NCBI RefSeq assembly: GCF_003797945.1
Contig: NZ_RKKU01000004.1
Span: 151,164 to 215,163, forward strand
Reading direction: 5' to 3'
Origin: Pseudomonas neustonica
Lineage (GTDB): Bacteria > Pseudomonadota > Gammaproteobacteria > Pseudomonadales > Pseudomonadaceae
Length of the DNA stretch: 64,000 bases
Shown: in pieces, positions 22,477 through 32,010 of the stretch
How the letters are laid out: each line of letters opens with the position of its first letter
Numbering within the stretch: the first letter of the stretch is position 1
Notes under the pieces: model-generated
Database searches by the model: none
What the model was told of the DNA's origin: nothing
What the model saw: only the letters and a program-made list of their open reading frames with translations
Position numbers and translations under genes: made by a program

Positions 22477-23529
22477 GTGCGCAAAATTATTCATGTAGAT
22501 TGCGATTGTTTTTACGCAGCCATCGAGATGCGCGATGACCCGCGTCTGCGTGGCCGACCGTTGGCGGTGGGCGGCGATCCGGGTAAGCGTGGCGTCATAT
22601 CCACCTGCAATTACGAGGCAAGAGCCTTCGGTGTGCACTCAGCGATGGCATCGGCTTATGCTAAACGGCTGTGTCCGGATCTGTTGATCGTGCCTGGCCG
22701 CATGTCGGTCTACCGGGAAGCCTCTGCCGCGATTCAAGCGATCTTTACTGACTACACCGACTTGATTCAGCCATTGTCACTGGATGAGGCTTATCTGGAC
22801 GTTACCGAGAGCCAGGCATGTCGGGGCAGCGCCACGTTGATCGCCCGCGAGATTCGGCAGCGAGTGCAGGCGAGCCAGGGTATTACCGTGTCTGCCGGTG
22901 TTGCGCCCAACAAGTTTCTCGCCAAGATTGCCAGTGATTGGAATAAACCGGATGGGCTCAAGGTAATTCTGCCTGATGAGGTTGAAGCCTTTGTGCATCA
23001 GCTCCCGGTCACCAAGCTGCACGGTGTTGGCAAGGTGATGGCCGAGCGGTTGAAACGCGTGGGTGTGGATGTCTGCAGTGAGTTGTTACCCTGGCGCAAG
23101 CAGGACCTGGTGCGTGAATTTGGCAGCTTCGGCGAACGCCTGTGGCAGCTGGCGCGGGGCATCGACGACCGCCCGGTAGTGGTGGAAAGCAAGCGCCAGT
23201 CTGTCAGTGTCGAGCATACCTATGAGCACGACCTGCCGGACCTGGACGCCTGTCAGGCGGCACTACCGCCGCTGCTGGACAAGCTGGCCGAACGCCTCGG
23301 CCGACTGGATAGCGTTTACCGGGTTAGCAAGCCCTTTATCAAGCTGAAATTCCACGACTTTACCCAGACTACTCTGGAGCAGGCAGGCGCCCCGATAACG
23401 CCAGAAGGCTACGCCGAGCTTTGTGCTCAGGCGTATGCCCGCGGTGGTCGTGCGGTTAGATTGATTGGCGTTGGCGTGCGGCTGGATAACGCGCACTCGC
23501 CCATGGGCGAGCAGTTGGCGTTGTTCTAG
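22477..23529 (+). CDS. dinB: DNA polymerase IV
   Basis: Y-family translesion polymerase of 350 residues with a GTG start. The catalytic acidic motifs are complete: IIHVDCDCFYAAIEM at the N-terminus and the SLDEAYLD motif near residue 103. The SAGVAPNKFLAKIASDWNKP signature and the little-finger domain follow. The C-terminus ends GEQLALF, a QL(S/D)LF-like beta-clamp motif. I see no CTGT-N8-ACAG box in the 47-base gap upstream. Confidence 0.97.
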   Translation: MRKIIHVDCDCFYAAIEMRDDPRLRGRPLAVGGDPGKRGVISTCNYEARAFGVHSAMASAYAKRLCPDLLIVPGRMSVYREASAAIQAIFTDYTDLIQPLSLDEAYLDVTESQACRGSATLIAREIRQRVQASQGITVSAGVAPNKFLAKIASDWNKPDGLKVILPDEVEAFVHQLPVTKLHGVGKVMAERLKRVGVDVCSELLPWRKQDLVREFGSFGERLWQLARGIDDRPVVVESKRQSVSVEHTYEHDLPDLDACQAALPPLLDKLAERLGRLDSVYRVSKPFIKLKFHDFTQTTLEQAGAPITPEGYAELCAQAYARGGRAVRLIGVGVRLDNAHSPMGEQLALF

Positions 23530-23585
23530 CAGGCGCTTTCACCCTTGATCATGGGGTGCCGTATCTATTAGCCGATGGTGCAGCG

Positions 23586-24059
23586 TTAGTGGCTTTGTTG
23601 TTTGCGGGCGCAGGCGGGGCAGAGGTGGTTGTCACCTTGTGGCTGCCAGCCCAGCTCGGCGATGCGAGCGACTGCTTTTTGGGTGCGCGCGGGCAGGTCA
23701 TCGCGCTCGGCGGCGAGAAACTCGAAGGCTTGCTCGCGCGCGCACTGGTCACAGGTGATGGACCAGCCCAAGACCGCTTGTCCGCGCAGATCGGGCCCCT
23801 TGGCAGTCGCCGTCCACTGTCCCGCCGGATTGATCAGATAGCGGACCTTGTCGACGGTCAGGCGTAGCGGCAAATCACGACTACCCTTTACCGTGCAGAT
23901 GAGCATGTCAGTGGGCTGAATACCGCCACCCTGGCCCGTCACCTGATAGAGCCCGGCGCCCAGAGTGCGGCACTCAATCAGAGTATGTGAAGGGTTCAGT
24001 GCGGTGCGTCTAAAGTCGTGTTCAGCCATGTTCAGGTCCGGATCGGTAAAAGCGGGCAT
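23586..24059 (-). CDS. Uncharacterised protein with C-terminal zinc-ribbon cysteines
   Basis: About 157 residues; I do not recognise the family. The N-terminal two thirds look like a small globular beta-rich domain (HTLIECRTLGAGLYQVTG, LPLRLTVDKVRYLINPAGQW). The C-terminal part has two CxxC pairs, CDQC and CPAC, about 40 residues apart, which suggests one zinc site. Three Met codons compete for the start; the one at 24059 is a compromise and no strong ribosome site decides. It is convergent with dinB and shares a divergent promoter region with the SDR gene at 24177. Confidence 0.65.
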   Translation of the reverse strand: MPAFTDPDLNMAEHDFRRTALNPSHTLIECRTLGAGLYQVTGQGGGIQPTDMLICTVKGSRDLPLRLTVDKVRYLINPAGQWTATAKGPDLRGQAVLGWSITCDQCAREQAFEFLAAERDDLPARTQKAVARIAELGWQPQGDNHLCPACARKQQSH

Positions 24060-24176
24060 GATAACACCAGTGTGGGGCGGCATATCACGCGGATCACTGA
24101 TGGTCGGCCTATGGGCTCCGGGTGACTATGATACCGGAGTTGAATTGTCATCCATTGAGACACAAGAGGATATTCC

Positions 24177-24959
24177 ATGAGCGTCAAGCAACTGTTCGAT
24201 ATGACCGGCAAGGTCGCACTGATCACCGGCGGCACCAAGGGCCTGGGCCTGCAGATGGCAGAAGCCTTTGGCGAACAGGGAGCCAAGGTGTTCATCAGCG
24301 CGCGCAACGCAGCAGAAATCGAAGCCGTCGTGGCAGATTTGAAAAAGCAGGGTATTGAAGCGGCGGGTGTAGCCTGCGATATGGGTAACCTGGAAACCAA
24401 GCCCGTTCAGACGCTGGTCGACGCCTGTGAAGCTGCCTTCGGCACTGTAGACGTGCTGGTCAATAATGCCGGTACCACTTGGGGTCAGCCTGCGGAAGAC
24501 CACAGCTATGAAGGTTGGCAGAAGGTGATGACCCTGAATGTTGACGTTTGCTTCCTGGTCGCTCAAGAAGTGGCACGCCGCTTCATGATTCCGCGCCAGT
24601 CCGGCAAGATCATCAACATCGCATCGATTGCCGGCTTCAAAGGTAACCGCGCCAACTCGGGTATTCATACCGTCGCCTATAACACCAGTAAGGCGGCAGC
24701 AATCAACCTGACGCGCGCATTGGCCGGTGAATGGGGTCAGTACAACATCAACGTGAATGCCATCTGCCCCGGTTACTTCCCAACCAAGCTGGCTAAAGGT
24801 CTGGAAAAAGTGACCGAGTTGATCAAGCAAGGTACGCCGTTAGGCCGTATCGGTGGTGAGGAAGACATCAAGGGCGCAGCGGTATTTCTGGCCAGCGAGG
24901 CGTCACGCCACGTAAGCGGTCAGGCATTGGCAGTCGATGGGGGTAATTCGGCAGTCTGA
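24177..24959 (+). CDS. SDR-family NAD(P)-dependent oxidoreductase
   Basis: Classical short-chain dehydrogenase of 260 residues. The cofactor motif TGGTKGLGLQMAE, the NNAGTTWG motif, the catalytic Ser region IINIASIAGF and the YNTSK catalytic pair are intact, as is the C-terminal GQALAVDGG. The AAAT-type spacing fits members close to gluconate 5-dehydrogenase and RhlG-like ketoreductases, but substrate cannot be set. It has an AGAGGA site about eight bases before the ATG. Confidence 0.88.
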   Translation: MSVKQLFDMTGKVALITGGTKGLGLQMAEAFGEQGAKVFISARNAAEIEAVVADLKKQGIEAAGVACDMGNLETKPVQTLVDACEAAFGTVDVLVNNAGTTWGQPAEDHSYEGWQKVMTLNVDVCFLVAQEVARRFMIPRQSGKIINIASIAGFKGNRANSGIHTVAYNTSKAAAINLTRALAGEWGQYNINVNAICPGYFPTKLAKGLEKVTELIKQGTPLGRIGGEEDIKGAAVFLASEASRHVSGQALAVDGGNSAV

Positions 24960-24966
24960 CGCTGTT

Positions 24967-24987
24967 GGGGCGGTGCAATGCCGCCCC
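24967..24987. terminator. GC-rich hairpin between convergent genes
   Basis: GGGGCGG (24967-24973) pairs with CCGCCCC (24981-24987) in the 37-base gap between the SDR stop and the DUF2489 stop. No T-run follows, so it is a possible two-way terminator only. Confidence 0.4.
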
Positions 24988-24996
24988 TCACTCGGC

Positions 24997-25437
24997 CTAG
25001 TTCAGGCCCTTGGTCAGCTCGCCAGCGGCCTGCTTTACCTGCTCTTGATGATCCCGTTCCAGTGTTTCCATCAGGCGTGAATGCAGCTTGCGTTCAGCGG
25101 CGCTCAGCTGTTTCCAGCCAGTATGGGTGGGGATGTGGGCGGTCTGATCGTAGATCTCGGTAAAGATGGTTACGTCCAGATCACTGCGCCGCGGACCAGC
25201 GTAATTATCCAGCAGCACCTTGATCCGGATCGACCCTTCAATCAAGGGCACCTGGCCGTTCAGCAGGCTTTGGCCGATGAACTGAATGTCCTCCGCCAGG
25301 CGCTTGTCACGCCCATCCTGTTGCTGCTGTTGTTCGGCGCGCGTGCGCCAGACCCGACGCCATAACGTCAGGGCATAGCCTGCCAGGGCAATAATGATCA
25401 GGAGGCCTGCGAGTAGTAACCAGTGTTGCATTTGCAT
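24997..25437 (-). CDS. DUF2489 membrane-anchored protein
   Basis: About 146 residues. One N-terminal transmembrane helix (HWLLLAGLLIIIALAGYALTLW) is followed by a charged, Gln-rich soluble domain of the DUF2489 type, mostly helical, with the recognisable EDIQFIGQSLLNGQVPLIEGSIRI segment split in two. Function is unknown. The ATG at 25437 is taken; a TTG at 25446 would overlap the stop of the upstream lipoprotein gene by two bases. The overlap shows the two genes are co-transcribed. Confidence 0.75.
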   Translation of the reverse strand: MQMQHWLLLAGLLIIIALAGYALTLWRRVWRTRAEQQQQQDGRDKRLAEDIQFIGQSLLNGQVPLIEGSIRIKVLLDNYAGPRRSDLDVTIFTEIYDQTAHIPTHTGWKQLSAAERKLHSRLMETLERDHQEQVKQAAGELTKGLN

Positions 25438-25442
25438 AGGGA

Positions 25443-25913
25443 TCAAAAACTCAGTTGCGAGGGTTCCAGCGTCCCTTCTTCTTTCAGGTTGATATTGGGG
25501 GCGAGAAAGAAGCCGGTGCTGATATGTCCTTCTATACGGTAGGTGACCGCTTGTTGCTTGTCGACCAGTTTGACCAGATCAGAAAGGTGACGCCACAGGT
25601 TGGATCGGACCTCCAGATCGAAGGTTTCCGAGCCATAGGCCGGTACGTCAAACGCGTTGTTGCTGACGCCGGTCGCCAGGCGCATATCGTTTAAATAGAC
25701 CTGATACTGCATTCCGCGAATGGGCAGTGCCTTGCTGTTGGGGTTATCGACTCGCAGCTTTAGCCGAAAGGACTGCTCCCACAGGTTGGATTTGAGCATT
25801 TCTACATTGGCCAGACTGACATCCGGTTTGCTGTACGACGGCGTGAGCATGGCGCAGCCGTGCAATAGCAAGCAGGATATCAGCACCATCATTCCCAGTA
25901 CGCGCGACTTCAT
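25443..25913 (-). CDS. LEA14-like (WHy domain) lipoprotein
   Basis: 156 residues. The N-terminal signal ends in the lipobox LLHGC, so it is a predicted lipoprotein. The rest is a single LEA type 2/WHy-like beta domain (LKSNLWEQSFRLKLRVDNPN, then LPIRGMQYQVYLNDMRLATG), a fold linked to desiccation and membrane stress in plants and found in many pseudomonads with unknown role. It is co-transcribed with the DUF2489 gene, whose start overlaps its stop. Confidence 0.85.
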   Translation of the reverse strand: MKSRVLGMMVLISCLLLHGCAMLTPSYSKPDVSLANVEMLKSNLWEQSFRLKLRVDNPNSKALPIRGMQYQVYLNDMRLATGVSNNAFDVPAYGSETFDLEVRSNLWRHLSDLVKLVDKQQAVTYRIEGHISTGFFLAPNINLKEEGTLEPSQLSF

Positions 25914-26014
25914 TGTCTCCCTCCGCAGTCTGTTCAGGCCGACTTATAAGTGGAGTTGTCGATCAGCCTGGGTCGGACCATACTAACCCTAATTGACGTA
26001 CAGGGAGTGACAAG

Positions 26015-26593
26015 ATGGCCCGTTTTGAGATTGTTTTTCAAGGGCAGGTGCAGTCTGGCGTGCCTGTAGAAGAGGCGCGAGCGCGTATCGGTCAGCTGTT
26101 TCAGGTCGCTGGCGAGCAACTGGATACGCTGTTTTCCGGTCGCCGGATTGTTATCAAACAAGGCCTGGATGAGGCGGCAGCGGCCAAGTATCGCGCGGCC
26201 ATTGAGCGCGCCGGTGCGGTCTGTAATGTAGAGCCTATGACGCCTGCTGAGCCAGATTCGGCTCCAGCACCAGAACCAGCTCCGGCGCCTGCTGCTCCGC
26301 CGGTAAGTCAGCCTACGCCCGTGCCACAGCCTGGCACCGCCAGCGATAACCACGGCAAGCGTCTGGCGCCGCGGGATGAGTATATGGCGGCCTTTGTTGA
26401 TGTCGAGGCCCCGGATTTTGATATCGCCCCGCTCGGCGCTGATATGCAGGATGACTACGATGAAACGGCGGCGCTGCCAATTGATCTGAGTGCGCTTAGT
26501 CTGGCGCCCACTGGTAGCGATCTGGGTGAGCTCAAGCGAGAGTTGCCAGCGGTATCGCCGGATATCAGTTACCTGAAGTTACAGGATGATTAA
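26015..26593 (+). CDS. Uncharacterised protein with a small N-terminal domain and a Pro/Ala-rich linker
   Basis: 192 residues, cytoplasmic. Residues 1-70 form a compact alpha/beta unit (ARFEIVFQGQVQSGVPVEEA, then LFSGRRIVIKQGLDEAAAAK) of a kind I have seen at the N-terminus of several gammaproteobacterial proteins, with a conserved LFSG turn. Residues 78-110 are Pro/Ala-rich and probably flexible. The C-terminal 80 residues are acidic, ending SPDISYLKLQDD. Function unknown. It starts 101 bases from the divergent lipoprotein gene. Confidence 0.75.
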   Translation: MARFEIVFQGQVQSGVPVEEARARIGQLFQVAGEQLDTLFSGRRIVIKQGLDEAAAAKYRAAIERAGAVCNVEPMTPAEPDSAPAPEPAPAPAAPPVSQPTPVPQPGTASDNHGKRLAPRDEYMAAFVDVEAPDFDIAPLGADMQDDYDETAALPIDLSALSLAPTGSDLGELKRELPAVSPDISYLKLQDD

Positions 26594-26649
26594 CCCGTGG
26601 TCCCGTCAGGCCGCAGCTCGTGAGGGCGACGGCCTGGTAGCAGGCTCGG

Positions 26650-27135
26650 CTAGAGCATGCAGCATTGTTTGAATTTGCGCCCTGAGCCGCAGGGGCAAGG
26701 TTCATTGCGGCCAGCTTTAACACTATGATTGGGATCGATGAAGTACCAGCGCTCGCCAATCTGCTTGAAGTCAGAACATTCGCGGTGGCCATGCACGCTC
26801 TCATCCGGATCTGCCCAGCGCGCCGTGAACGTGACCTGGGCGCGGTTGCTGCCAGCACCGCCAGTCACTTGTTCAACCTCTAGTCCTAGCCATCTGCTTT
26901 GCTCGCTCCAGCTGCGCATCTGTTCTACTTCCAGCTGGGTCTGTTGGGCGGGGAGAGTCGTCGTCACCAGATAATCAATCAGTCCCAGGGTGTAGGCGCA
27001 ATAGCGCGACCGCATCAGAAGCTCTGCATTGCCAGCTGGCGCGCCGGCGTGACAGGGTTGACAGCATTGGCCATAGACTTTGCCGCTGCCACAGGGGCAG
27101 TTGTCAGCGCTGTTGATCGTTGCCACTGTGCTCAT
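26650..27135 (-). CDS. YchJ-family protein with two SEC-C zinc motifs
   Basis: 161 residues from the Met at 27135; the longer frame overlaps the upstream stop and is not preferred. A SEC-C motif at each end ([13 protein letters not shown] near residue 12 and [15 protein letters not shown] at the C-terminus) flanks a NTF2-like domain ([19 protein letters not shown]). This is the YchJ/UPF0225 layout. SEC-C motifs bind zinc, and in SecA they contact SecB and ribosomes; the role of YchJ is not known. It lies three bases behind the DUF6231 gene, so both are on one transcript. Confidence 0.88.
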   Translation of the reverse strand: MSTVATINSADNCPCGSGKVYGQCCQPCHAGAPAGNAELLMRSRYCAYTLGLIDYLVTTTLPAQQTQLEVEQMRSWSEQSRWLGLEVEQVTGGAGSNRAQVTFTARWADPDESVHGHRECSDFKQIGERWYFIDPNHSVKAGRNEPCPCGSGRKFKQCCML

Positions 27136-27137
27136 GC

Positions 27138-27635
27138 TTACCACCAATATTTATCGAACATCTCGGGATTGGCCCAGTATTTATTGTTGAGCCAGTCCGG
27201 AACCTGTTTGTAATCGGCCAGATCGTAGGTATAGAGCGCCAGCGTGCGTTCATCCGTGCTGCCAGCCTGGGTAAAGCTGGCATGGCGTTGTAGCGCCAGG
27301 GCAAAAAAATCATTTTCTTGCCAGTGTGCACTTTGCGTCAGATCAACCAATACCGCCAGACGGCTGGCTGAAAGGTTGCGCAGCCCTGCCAGTAACTCAA
27401 CGCCGTTACGCTGCGGAATATGTTCCAGCAAGTCAGCAATGATCGCCAGATCATAGCGCTGGTTGGCCAGCTCCACCGGTAAGGGCGTCTGATCACTGGT
27501 AATCAGTTGCGTGTCGGGGTGGTCGGCGCAAAACGCCTCGACGGCGGGCACCCGCGTTTGGCTGACGCAGAGCAGCCGGGCAGGCTGGTAATGCTGCAAA
27601 ATGCTGAGCAAGGTGGCGTTCGGAGTGGCCGTCAT
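27138..27635 (-). CDS. DUF6231-type protein, methyltransferase-like fold
   Basis: 165 residues from the Met at 27635, which has GAGGAA six bases upstream; 35 further residues in the open frame are rejected. The order of segments ([40 protein letters not shown]) looks like a Rossmann methyltransferase with a D-x-L-E-H motif, but the glycine-rich SAM loop is not evident. I recall the family as DUF6231. Function unknown. Co-transcribed with the YchJ-like gene. Confidence 0.65.
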   Translation of the reverse strand: MTATPNATLLSILQHYQPARLLCVSQTRVPAVEAFCADHPDTQLITSDQTPLPVELANQRYDLAIIADLLEHIPQRNGVELLAGLRNLSASRLAVLVDLTQSAHWQENDFFALALQRHASFTQAGSTDERTLALYTYDLADYKQVPDWLNNKYWANPEMFDKYWW

Positions 27636-27762
27636 GGCGTTCCTCAATGGGAAAATAAAATGGTCGGCTGACCCTAGAGTCTCGCGCCGGTCGATGCAAG
27701 CTTGTTGGCAGTCGGTTGCCGGCCGGTTCAATGTTATCATCGCGGGCTAGCCCGGAGCCCGC

Positions 27763-29898
27763 ATGCTGAACGATGAACTCAAAGGCCAGATTCAAACGGC
27801 CTATCGCACCTTTCTCGAAAACAAATCCCTCAAGCCACGCTATGGTCAGCGGGTGATGATTGCCGAGGTCGCCAAGCTATTTGGCGGCGTTAAGCTGGAT
27901 GACGACGGCCATCGCGACGGCGACCCGGCGGTGGCGGCGATCGAGGCGGGCACCGGTACCGGCAAAACCGTCGCCTATTGCCTGGCGGGCATTCCCATTG
28001 CCAAGCATTTGGGTAAACCGCTGGTAATTTCCACGGCGACGGTGGCGCTGCAGGAACAGATTGTACTCAAGGATCTACCCGATATTCAGCGTAATGCCGG
28101 CCTGCAGTTTGGTTTCTCGCTGGCCAAGGGCCGTGGGCGCTACGTTTGCCTGTCCAAGCTCGATAACTTGTTGCGGGAAAACCAGTCGGCGGCGGATCAG
28201 CAGCAAATCTTTGCTGACGAGGGCTTTAACCTCGATGTGGATGAAGCCGGGCTCAAGCTCTACACCCGCATGGTGGAGGCGCTGGGCGGCAACAAATGGG
28301 ACGGCGAGCGCGACTCCTGGCCTGAGGCGTTGGAGGATCAGGACTGGTCACGACTGACCACCGACCACATTCAGTGCAGCAACCGCCGCTGCGGCCACTT
28401 CCAGCAGTGCGTGTTTTACAAGGCGCGTGAAGGGGTGCAGAAAGTCGATGTCATTGTTACCAACCACGATCTGGTATTGGCTGACCTCGCGCTTGGCGGC
28501 GGTGCCATTTTGCCGGACCCGCGTGACTGCCTGTACATCTTTGATGAAGCACATCACTTGCCCGACAAGGCTATTTCGCACTTTGCCCATAATACCCGCC
28601 TGCACGCCACAGCAGATTGGCTGGAGCAACTGGACAAGAATCTGAGCAAGCTGCTTGCCCAGCACCCGCTGCCCGGTGAGTTGGGTCGCCTGATTGAAAA
28701 AGTACCGTTGGAGGCGCGCGAGTTAAAGCCGCACCAGCAGTTTATGCAGCAGGCGATGGGCGATGTAGCCGACTTCTCCAGCGCCGAAGACTTGCGCGGC
28801 AATATTCGCCCGCAGCATCGTTTTGAGCACGGCATAGTGCCGCAAGAACTGGTGGACATGGGGCTGGAGCTCAAAGCCGGCTTTGGTCGCATCACCGATT
28901 TGCTACAGCGCTTGGTGGATATGCTGAAAGAGGCGATGGATGGTGAGGCAACCATAGGGGTGTCCGAATCCCAGGCGGAAGAGTGGTACCCGCTGTTTGG
29001 TGTGCTGCTGGCGCGCTCCGAGGCCAACTGGACGCTCTGGACGCAATTCTGCCTGCAGGACCCGGAGGGCAAGCCGCCTACCGCGCGCTGGCTGACCCTG
29101 ACCGAAAATAACGATATAGAAGTGCATGTCAGCCCGATTCTGGCGGCCGAGACCCTGCGCATGTATCTCTGGCACAGCGCCTTTGCTGCACTGGCTACCT
29201 CGGCAACCCTGACCGCGCTGGGCAAGTTCGATCGCTTTAGTCAGCGTGCGGGCCTGCCCAGGAGCGCGGTTTGTACCATGGCGCCAAGTCCGTTCAAGCA
29301 TGGCGAGGCGGGTGTGCTGAGAGTACCCAACTATGGTGCCGATCCGCGCGACAGCGCCGGGCATAGCGCCTCGATTATCGAGCATCTGCCGGATATTCTG
29401 GCTGAGGAACGCGGCAGTCTGGTGCTCTATTCTTCGCGCAAGCAGATGCTCGAAGTCTATGCGGGTTTGCCCGCGGCCTTCCGCGAACGCATCCTGGTAC
29501 AGGGCGACCTATCCAAGCAGGAGCTGATTCGCCAGCACCGCAAGAGAGTAGACGAGGGCAAGCCGAGTGTGATCTTCGGTCTGGCCAGTTTTGCCGAGGG
29601 CGTCGATTTGCCCGGCAAGTACTGCGAGCATGTGGTGATCGCCAAGATCCCCTTCGCGGTCCCGGATGACCCGGTTGAGGCAGCACTGGCTGAATGGATC
29701 GAGAAAAACGGCGGTAATCCCTTTATGGAGATTGCTGTGCCGGACGCCAGCTTGCGTCTGATTCAGGCCTGTGGTCGATTGCTGCGCACCGAACAGGACA
29801 GCGGCACTATCACGGTCCTGGACCGCAGGTTGGTGACTCAGCGTTACGGTAAAGCGATTCTCAAGGCGCTGCCGCCGTTCCGTCAGGAAATTGATTGA
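27763..29898 (+). CDS. dinG: ATP-dependent DNA helicase DinG
   Basis: XPD-like superfamily 2 helicase that removes R-loops and G4 or fork blocks. 711 residues, full length. Walker A is EAGTGTGKT (61-69) and the DEAH box sits in IFDEAHHLPDK. Between them lie the iron-sulfur cysteines, including CSNRRCGHFQQC. Helicase motif VI is QACGRLLRTEQD near the C-terminus. In other pseudomonads dinG is also near pdxH and a serine hydrolase gene, as here. I find no LexA box upstream. Confidence 0.96.
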   Translation: MLNDELKGQIQTAYRTFLENKSLKPRYGQRVMIAEVAKLFGGVKLDDDGHRDGDPAVAAIEAGTGTGKTVAYCLAGIPIAKHLGKPLVISTATVALQEQIVLKDLPDIQRNAGLQFGFSLAKGRGRYVCLSKLDNLLRENQSAADQQQIFADEGFNLDVDEAGLKLYTRMVEALGGNKWDGERDSWPEALEDQDWSRLTTDHIQCSNRRCGHFQQCVFYKAREGVQKVDVIVTNHDLVLADLALGGGAILPDPRDCLYIFDEAHHLPDKAISHFAHNTRLHATADWLEQLDKNLSKLLAQHPLPGELGRLIEKVPLEARELKPHQQFMQQAMGDVADFSSAEDLRGNIRPQHRFEHGIVPQELVDMGLELKAGFGRITDLLQRLVDMLKEAMDGEATIGVSESQAEEWYPLFGVLLARSEANWTLWTQFCLQDPEGKPPTARWLTLTENNDIEVHVSPILAAETLRMYLWHSAFAALATSATLTALGKFDRFSQRAGLPRSAVCTMAPSPFKHGEAGVLRVPNYGADPRDSAGHSASIIEHLPDILAEERGSLVLYSSRKQMLEVYAGLPAAFRERILVQGDLSKQELIRQHRKRVDEGKPSVIFGLASFAEGVDLPGKYCEHVVIAKIPFAVPDDPVEAALAEWIEKNGGNPFMEIAVPDASLRLIQACGRLLRTEQDSGTITVLDRRLVTQRYGKAILKALPPFRQEID

Positions 29899-30029
29899 GC
29901 GGCAGCCCGGGCCTGGCGTCATCAGTTGCATCGATAATGCTGTGGTTTGGCGCCTTATGGTCGCTGCATTTGTTGACGCAAGCAGCTTAAATGGCAGCAC
30001 AACAAGACACCGACTGAGGAAAGACATCC

Positions 30030-31202
30030 ATGGGTAATGTTCAGGGTTATTTTGATCCGCGCTTCGAGCGAGTGCGCGAACTCTTCGCCGAGCAGCAGCA
30101 GGACGAGCAGGCGCGCGGCGCGGCGCTCTGTGTAACCGTGGGTGGCGATACCGTGCTGGATCTCTGGCAGGGCGTAATGGATAAGGAAAACCAGCAGGTC
30201 TGGGAGCAGGACACACTGGTTAATGTGTTCTCCTGCACCAAGCCCTTGGGCGCCGTGGCGCTGCTGCAACAGGTGGCTGCTGGCCGGATCGAGCTGGACG
30301 CACCGATTGCCGAGGTATGGCCGGAATTCGCCCAGGCTGGCAAGCAGGGTATCAGCCTGCGCCAGTTGTTGAGTCACCGCTCTGGGCTATCGGCCGTAGC
30401 CAAAACATTGCCACCGGAAGCACTGTTTGACTGGACTGCCATGAGCACCGCCTTGGCTGAGCAGGCGCCCTGGTGGGAACCCGGCGCAGCGCACGGTTAC
30501 GCGCCGGTAACCTACGCCTGGTTATTGGGTGAGCCGCTGCGTCGGCTGACCGATCAGCGCGCCGGCAGCTACATTCAACAGCATATCTGCCAACCGCTGG
30601 GTATGGATTTTCATGTTGGCGTGCCGGATCAGGATTTACCGCGTATTGCGCACGTGTCACGTCTGCGCAATCAATATGGCGATGAGGGTGCGCGGGCGTT
30701 ATTTGCTGCCATGGGCGAACCGGAGGGCCTGACCGCCAAGGCGTTCGGCAATCCGTCCAGCATGATGACCAGCACTAACAAGCGCGAGTGGCAGCAGGCG
30801 GAAATTCTGTCGGCTAACGGCACAGGCAATGCCCGCTCCCTGGCGCGTTTCTGGCAGTTGCTGGCGCACGGCGGCAAGTTGGATGGTGTCAGCTTGCTGG
30901 ATGCTGAGTTGGTTGCGCTGATGCAGCAGGAGCACAGCAAGGGCCAGGATCGTACGTTGCTGTGCCCCACCCGTTTCGGCTTGGGTGTGATGCTGGAGCA
31001 GGATACCCCCGGTGGTGGTTTCGGTATGGGGCCGCGCGCCTTTGGGCACCCGGGTGCTGGCGGCTCGCTGGGCTTTTGTGACCCGGATGCGCAGGTCGGC
31101 TTTGGTTATGTAACCAACACCATGGGGCCTTATGTGTTGATGGACCCACGCGCCTTGGCGCTAAGTAGCGCGGTAAAGGATTGTCTGCGCGAGCTTGACT
31201 GA
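30030..31202 (+). CDS. Serine hydrolase of the class C beta-lactamase/EstB esterase family
   Basis: 390 residues without a signal peptide, so cytoplasmic. The nucleophile motif S-x-x-K is SCTK (near residue 69), the second motif is a Tyr in HGYAPVTYAW, and the third is HPGAGG (in place of KTG), the pattern of EstB-type esterases rather than beta-lactamases. An ester of a small acid is the likely substrate. It is between dinG and pdxH. Confidence 0.88.
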   Translation: MGNVQGYFDPRFERVRELFAEQQQDEQARGAALCVTVGGDTVLDLWQGVMDKENQQVWEQDTLVNVFSCTKPLGAVALLQQVAAGRIELDAPIAEVWPEFAQAGKQGISLRQLLSHRSGLSAVAKTLPPEALFDWTAMSTALAEQAPWWEPGAAHGYAPVTYAWLLGEPLRRLTDQRAGSYIQQHICQPLGMDFHVGVPDQDLPRIAHVSRLRNQYGDEGARALFAAMGEPEGLTAKAFGNPSSMMTSTNKREWQQAEILSANGTGNARSLARFWQLLAHGGKLDGVSLLDAELVALMQQEHSKGQDRTLLCPTRFGLGVMLEQDTPGGGFGMGPRAFGHPGAGGSLGFCDPDAQVGFGYVTNTMGPYVLMDPRALALSSAVKDCLRELD

Positions 31203-31290
31203 AGGCTGCCGTAGGTCAATACCGTTAATGCGTCGCATGTTAGGCTGAGCTCCTGTTGATACATGCCATGCCGCTGAAGGAGTTGCGTTG

Positions 31291-31932
31291 ATGAAACCCA
31301 CTATTGCCGATTTGCGCCGTGATTATACCCGCGACGGGTTGACTGAATCGCAGGCGCCGAACGAGCCCTATACGCTGTTTTCTACCTGGTTTGCTCAGGC
31401 GGTAGAAATCGAGTCAACCGAGGCTAACGCCATGATGCTGGCGAGCGTCGATGCACAGGGGCAACCGCACTTGCGTACGTTATTGCTCAAGGGTTTTGAC
31501 GAGCGTGGCTTTGTGTTTTTTACCAACTACCAAAGCGCCAAGGGTGAGCAGCTGGCGGCGCAGCCGTTGGCCGCCATGACCTTCTGGTGGCATGACCTTG
31601 AGCGTCAAGTGCGTATCGAGGGGCAGATCGAGCGCGTAAGCAGCGAAGAGTCTGACGTGTATTTTCACAGCCGACCTGCAGGTAGCCGTCTGGGCGCCTG
31701 GGCCTCGCCGCAAAGTCAGGTGATCGCCGGACGTGAGGTGCTTGAGGATCGTTTGCAAGCGCTTGAGGTGCAATACGCGGAGGAGCAGCCGCCACGGCCG
31801 CCGCATTGGGGTGGTTATCGCCTGGTACCCAGTTTGATCGAGTTCTGGCAGGGGCGTTCCAGTCGCCTGCATGATCGCCTGCGCTATCGCCTTGAGTCAG
31901 GTCAATGGGTGCGTGAGCGCCTGGCGCCCTGA
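31291..31932 (+). CDS. pdxH: Pyridoxamine 5'-phosphate oxidase
   Basis: FMN enzyme that forms pyridoxal 5'-phosphate from PNP or PMP. 213 residues from the ATG at 31291, with AGGAG eight bases upstream; the TTG three bases earlier is rejected. FMN-binding stretches [19 protein letters not shown] and [13 protein letters not shown] are in place, and the C-terminal [12 protein letters not shown] and WVRERLAP are the family end. Confidence 0.97.
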   Translation: MKPTIADLRRDYTRDGLTESQAPNEPYTLFSTWFAQAVEIESTEANAMMLASVDAQGQPHLRTLLLKGFDERGFVFFTNYQSAKGEQLAAQPLAAMTFWWHDLERQVRIEGQIERVSSEESDVYFHSRPAGSRLGAWASPQSQVIAGREVLEDRLQALEVQYAEEQPPRPPHWGGYRLVPSLIEFWQGRSSRLHDRLRYRLESGQWVRERLAP

Positions 31933-32010
31933 GCTGTCGCCTGTTCAATTGGCTTGCCGCCATTCTCCACTGGCTTTAGGCTGGGCCAATAAGCCAGTAG
32001 AGGAGGCGAT

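Noticed and set aside
24126..24830. 234-codon frame antisense to the SDR
   Set aside because: The SDR has TGxxxGxG, NNAG and YxxxK; the antisense frame has nothing recognisable.
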